From NCBI RefSeq assembly GCF_001424345.1, contig NZ_LMPF01000026.1:478-64477 (forward strand): DNA of 64,000 bases. Direction: 5' to 3'. The position numbers and the translations under genes were made by a program. Below the pieces are notes generated by a model, which was given only the letters and a program-made list of their open reading frames with translations, had not been told where the DNA came from and ran no database searches. This DNA is from Burkholderia sp. Leaf177 (GTDB lineage: Bacteria > Pseudomonadota > Gammaproteobacteria > Burkholderiales > Burkholderiaceae). Numbering within the stretch: position 1 is the first letter of the stretch; each line of letters opens with the position of its first letter. Positions 60,978-64,000 of this stretch are shown here, piece after piece.

Positions 60978-62467
60978 CCGGACACTTTGCCGAAGTCGGT
61001 ATCGAGCCGGGCAAGCGAACTCGAAATGTGCGCGCGATTGTCCTTGATCCACTTGCCCTGATCGGCCACGCGTTTGTTCGCGTCATTTAGCATCCGCGCC
61101 ATTTCGGCCGGTTGCGGGCCGCCCGTTGTCGCGCGATTGTTGACGATTGCAACCGGATTCAGCGTCGAGCGGAATTCGGCTTCGCTCATTGGCAGATCGC
61201 CCGCGTAAGGCGTGCCGGCGACCGTCTGCGTGTAGATGCGCTGTGCGTCGGCGTAAGGAAAGTCGAGCGGCTTGATGTCCTTTTGCCGCGCGAATTCCAC
61301 CACGGTCGATGCGAAATGGTGCCCGACGCGAAACGGCAACTTGTATTTGCGCATGAGCACATCGGCGACTTCCTGCGACGCAGTCCAGTCACTGTTGAGT
61401 TCTTCGAGCGCGCGTTCCGGATTGATCACGAGCGAGTTCATCACTTCGTTCCAGCCCTTCAGCGCGGCAATGCCGCTTTCGATCATCTCGGTGTTGGCTT
61501 TCACGTCCTTCGGATCGCTCATGCCGGGCGGCAGGTTGTGCGCCAGCATGACCACGCCCTCGGCCTGCGATATCGCCGTCGATGCGTCCGTGCGCGTGCG
61601 GATCAGCAATCCCGGGTTGCGCTTTTGCGGCATCGCGCTCGATACATATGTGTTCGCGCCGCCTTCCTGCAAGAGTATCCACGGACGCGATTCGGCGTAT
61701 TGCGTCATCACGTCCTGGATGAAACTGCCGGTATGCAACCCGACGCTCGTGACAATGGCGCCGGCTTCCACGGGTTCATCGACGGAGGAAATTTGCGACG
61801 CGTCGTATGCGTTATCCACGATCGCGTTGAAGCCGAGATACTTCGCCATGCGTTCGCGATCGAGCGGCCAGCTCGTGCCGTTGAGCACCGTTGTTCCCAT
61901 CGACGAACGGTCCACGCGCGCGTACGCCTCGCGGATTCGCTGTGCATCGCGATCGAGTCCTGCAACGTAGCCGAGCAGATAGTGGCCGTAACTGTTGGGC
62001 TGCGCCGCCACGCCGTTCGTGTAATTCGGCACGACGGTGGCTTTGTATTTATCGGCGAGACGCACGATGGTCGCAGTCGTCTGGTTCAGTTGATCGGCAA
62101 GGTCGAGCAGGTCGTCGCGCAAAATGGCCGAGCGATAGGTCGCGTGCATATCCTGGCTCGAACGGCCGGCGTGCAGCAACGTGATGTCCTCGCCGGCGGC
62201 TTTGATCAAAAGCGGCTCGAACGTGATCACCGTCTTCGGACGCTTGGCGCCCGGCTGGTTTCCATCCGCGATAACCTTGGCCACGCCCGCGGCCAGACGC
62301 GGCGCCATGGATTTGTCGAGCAAACCTTCGTCCGTGTTGATGACAACGGTTGCCTTGTTGATTTCGCCGAGCCAGAAGAATTCATCGTGGGGCGGGTTCT
62401 GTTGTGCAAACGCCGGCGCTGCGCACAGCAAAACGGCCGCCGGGAACGCCCAGCCATGCAGTCTCAT
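60971..62467 (-). CDS. Exported argininosuccinate lyase/fumarase superfamily protein
   Basis: The 498-residue protein has a signal peptide (hydrophobic to about residue 20, AFAQ cleavage). The rest shows the lyase superfamily pattern: HAGRSSQDMHATYRSAIL, VVPNYTNGVAAQPNSYGHYL in place of the usual TH(T/M)Q motif, and SSAMPQKRNPGLLIRTR, which corresponds to the GSSxMPxKxN signature. The serine of the SSAM segment aligns with the catalytic loop. Family members are normally cytoplasmic, so a periplasmic location is unusual. The reaction (arginosuccinate, fumarate or aspartate type) cannot be decided. It converges with the small secreted gene and lies 74 bases from the Hsp70-like gene on the same strand. 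Confidence 0.8.
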   Translation of the reverse strand: MRLHGWAFPAAVLLCAAPAFAQQNPPHDEFFWLGEINKATVVINTDEGLLDKSMAPRLAAGVAKVIADGNQPGAKRPKTVITFEPLLIKAAGEDITLLHAGRSSQDMHATYRSAILRDDLLDLADQLNQTTATIVRLADKYKATVVPNYTNGVAAQPNSYGHYLLGYVAGLDRDAQRIREAYARVDRSSMGTTVLNGTSWPLDRERMAKYLGFNAIVDNAYDASQISSVDEPVEAGAIVTSVGLHTGSFIQDVMTQYAESRPWILLQEGGANTYVSSAMPQKRNPGLLIRTRTDASTAISQAEGVVMLAHNLPPGMSDPKDVKANTEMIESGIAALKGWNEVMNSLVINPERALEELNSDWTASQEVADVLMRKYKLPFRVGHHFASTVVEFARQKDIKPLDFPYADAQRIYTQTVAGTPYAGDLPMSEAEFRSTLNPVAIVNNRATTGGPQPAEMARMLNDANKRVADQGKWIKDNRAHISSSLARLDTDFGKVSGQ

Positions 62468-62541
62468 GATAGGAATGGTCGCGGATTGGGAAGCCGCGAT
62501 TATAGAAGCGCCGCGCGTCTCACGTGTTTTTCACGTGCTTT

Positions 62542-64000
62542 TCACGCGCTCGTGACGAGTTTCAACCCCGGCGGCAACGATTCGCCGAATACGCGGCCTT
62601 CGTCGGCTTGATCGAGTTCCACGACTTCACGCACCATCCCGATCCAGCTTTTCGGCGCGCCCGCATTTTCCAGCCGATGAACCACGCGCGCGCGAACGTC
62701 GTCGGGCAGATCGCGCGAACGGTCGCCGGTCAGACGCGCGATCTGCGCAGCGGCGAACGCCGCGGGTTCGACCTTCTTCCAGTCGAGCGCAACAATTCTA
62801 TCGAGCCATTGCGTGGCGATATCAGGCGGCACCACGCCGTGCGCGCTGCCGTAGAACGGACGGCGCGCGCCGAAGCGCCCGATCGCCCACCATCCCTGAT
62901 GATTTTCCGACGGCTTTGCGAGCCGCGCGAACAGCTTTTGCGCGGCGTCGATCTTGCGTTCTACCGGCACGCGTTCAAGCGATGCCGTGAGCCGCACCAT
63001 ATCGGCGTAACCGGTTTTCGATGCATCGAAGGGCGCTTTGGTTTTCGTGCGCGACGCGGCGATGGACTGCACGTAATCGACGGCATCGAGCACGGCGGTT
63101 TGCTGATCCGCGTTCAAGCCGCCCGCCGCGCGCCGCCACAAGGTCCACCATTCCGACCAGACCTGGGCGTCGTTGAGATACTGAATACCGTCGTCGAACA
63201 GGGACCAGAGTTGTTCGACGCGCCATTCATCGAGCGGATAACCAAAGCCCGGGCGCAGGCAATAACCGGCGAGATTCAGCCACAGGCGTTCGTGATCCGC
63301 CGAGCGCCGCCGCCGTCGCGCGCGTTCCCACAGCGCGCCGAACAGTTCGCGAAGCAGCGCGCTGTCCCACGTATCGCGCGGGCCGAGAAGATGTTCGAGT
63401 TGCGCGCGCAGGCGTTTGACTTCCTTCGGGTCCACGTCGTGCGCGCGGTCGCCGAACGCGCGGTCGATCTGTTCGAGCGCCTTGTCATACGATGGATGAA
63501 GCACCTGCACAGTCGACGAGTCGGCCGGGGCTTCGCGGCGCAGCTGGAATTCGAGCTGCCATCGCCGGGATGGATCGGTTTGATCGATGCAATGCACTTC
63601 CAGCGTTCCGAGCTCCGTCAACGACGCCGAAAGCTGCACCCGCGTTTCGCGCGGACCTTTCGCCGAGCGCGGCTGGACGACGGTGGCGATCGGCGGAAGC
63701 CGGACGAAGTCGCCCGCGGAAAGATCGACGAGTTCGCCCGGCTGATAAACCCTGTCTCCCGTCGATGAAACCAGATGGAACCGGACCGGATGTCCAAGCA
63801 GCAGCGTGAACACGCGATCCTGAAGAAACACTTCGCGGCCTTCTTCCGTGCCGCGCGGCAGGAGACAAATGCCTTGCTGGTTTTTGTGGTCGCCGCCAAC
63901 TTCATCTTCCAGCACGAGGAAGTAGCTGCGCGCCGCGCCGCCGCCAATGCGCGGTCCAATCCCGCCGCGCGCGAGGCCATACGCGACCGCGCCGCGTGCC
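62542..64000 (-). CDS. Hsp70-family protein with DUF3731-like C-terminal part, truncated by window edge
   Basis: The minus-strand frame is open to the right edge, so this is the C-terminal part only (about 486 codons). Near the window edge it reads AVAYGLARGGIGPRIGGG and RSYFLVLEDE, which match the end of an Hsp70 actin-like ATPase domain, and this rules out a start at the GTG at 63915. A beta-rich substrate-binding-like part follows (about 30-150 from there). The rest is a helical domain with WLNLAGYCLRPGFGYPLDEWRV and WWAIGRFGARRPFYGSAH, which match DUF3731. Such proteins are DnaK-like with an altered C-terminus, and their clients are unknown. The N-terminal ATPase half is outside the window. 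Confidence 0.85.
   Translation of the reverse strand, partial: ARGAVAYGLARGGIGPRIGGGAARSYFLVLEDEVGGDHKNQQGICLLPRGTEEGREVFLQDRVFTLLLGHPVRFHLVSSTGDRVYQPGELVDLSAGDFVRLPPIATVVQPRSAKGPRETRVQLSASLTELGTLEVHCIDQTDPSRRWQLEFQLRREAPADSSTVQVLHPSYDKALEQIDRAFGDRAHDVDPKEVKRLRAQLEHLLGPRDTWDSALLRELFGALWERARRRRRSADHERLWLNLAGYCLRPGFGYPLDEWRVEQLWSLFDDGIQYLNDAQVWSEWWTLWRRAAGGLNADQQTAVLDAVDYVQSIAASRTKTKAPFDASKTGYADMVRLTASLERVPVERKIDAAQKLFARLAKPSENHQGWWAIGRFGARRPFYGSAHGVVPPDIATQWLDRIVALDWKKVEPAAFAAAQIARLTGDRSRDLPDDVRARVVHRLENAGAPKSWIGMVREVVELDQADEGRVFGESLPPGLKLVTSA

Noticed and set aside
1-64000. Mobile elements, tRNA genes, CRISPR arrays and prophage
   Set aside because: No transposase, integrase, cloverleaf-like tRNA, repeat-spacer array or phage structural gene apart from T6SS proteins was recognised on either strand.

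Overview
The window is GC-rich, densely coded DNA from a Burkholderiaceae bacterium, most likely Paraburkholderia or Caballeronia. That placement is an inference from the ACC deaminase with its Lrp-type regulator, the two Burkholderia-like type VI secretion (T6SS) loci, the PpnP, YceI and DUF3455 proteins, and codon use. No rRNA, tRNA, CRISPR array, insertion sequence, integrase or phage gene was recognised. Nothing looks like a recent insertion, so this reads as a settled accessory or secondary-replicon region.

Region 1 (1-5862, +) is the 3' end of one T6SS operon: the C-terminus of TssM, then tssA, tssF, tssG and tssJ, with translational coupling between most of the genes. Region 2 (5886-9399) holds ppnP, the divergent pair acdR/acdS (ACC deaminase, which lowers plant ethylene), a DUF3455 exported protein and a YceI lipoprotein. 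Region 3 (9627-29631, +) is a second T6SS operon: tssA-B-C-hcp-tssE-F-G-clpV-vgrG-fha-tssK-L-M-tagF. It has every core gene except tssJ.

Region 4 (29633-37096, all -) is a co-oriented block that runs into the end of the second T6SS operon. In transcription order it encodes a membrane-anchored catalase-family peroxidase, an ECF sigma factor, two paralogous anti-sigma factors, an exported FecR-like protein, a membrane-bound c-type haem (CXXCH) sensor with a HAMP domain and no output domain, and a PpkA-like Ser/Thr kinase. The FHA protein of the T6SS operon is the expected kinase reader. I infer a redox- or haem-responsive route to T6SS control; this is the most interesting system in the window.

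Region 5 (37299-46301) is an amino-acid catabolism area. It has a D-serine dehydratase/D-threonine aldolase-fold enzyme with a HAD hydrolase, a LysR regulator, an aminotransferase, an Lrp regulator, an M20 amidohydrolase coupled to diaminopropionate ammonia-lyase, and a type II NADH dehydrogenase-like flavoprotein opposite an Rrf2 regulator. Region 6 (46329-51919) has a LysR/mmsA pair, a DOPA-dioxygenase-like protein and an AraC/flavoprotein-disulfide-reductase pair. Region 7 (51921-59422) is a LacI-controlled beta-galactoside locus: ABC ATPase, GH42 beta-galactosidase, binding protein and two permeases, with a 22-bp palindromic operator and an internal terminator after the binding-protein gene. 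Region 8 (59591-64000) has small membrane and secreted proteins, an exported member of the argininosuccinate lyase/fumarase superfamily, and the 3' part of an Hsp70-like gene that runs off the right edge.

Taken together the window suggests a plant- or fungus-associated soil bacterium equipped for contact-dependent competition, ethylene modulation, and use of plant-derived amino acids and galactosides.
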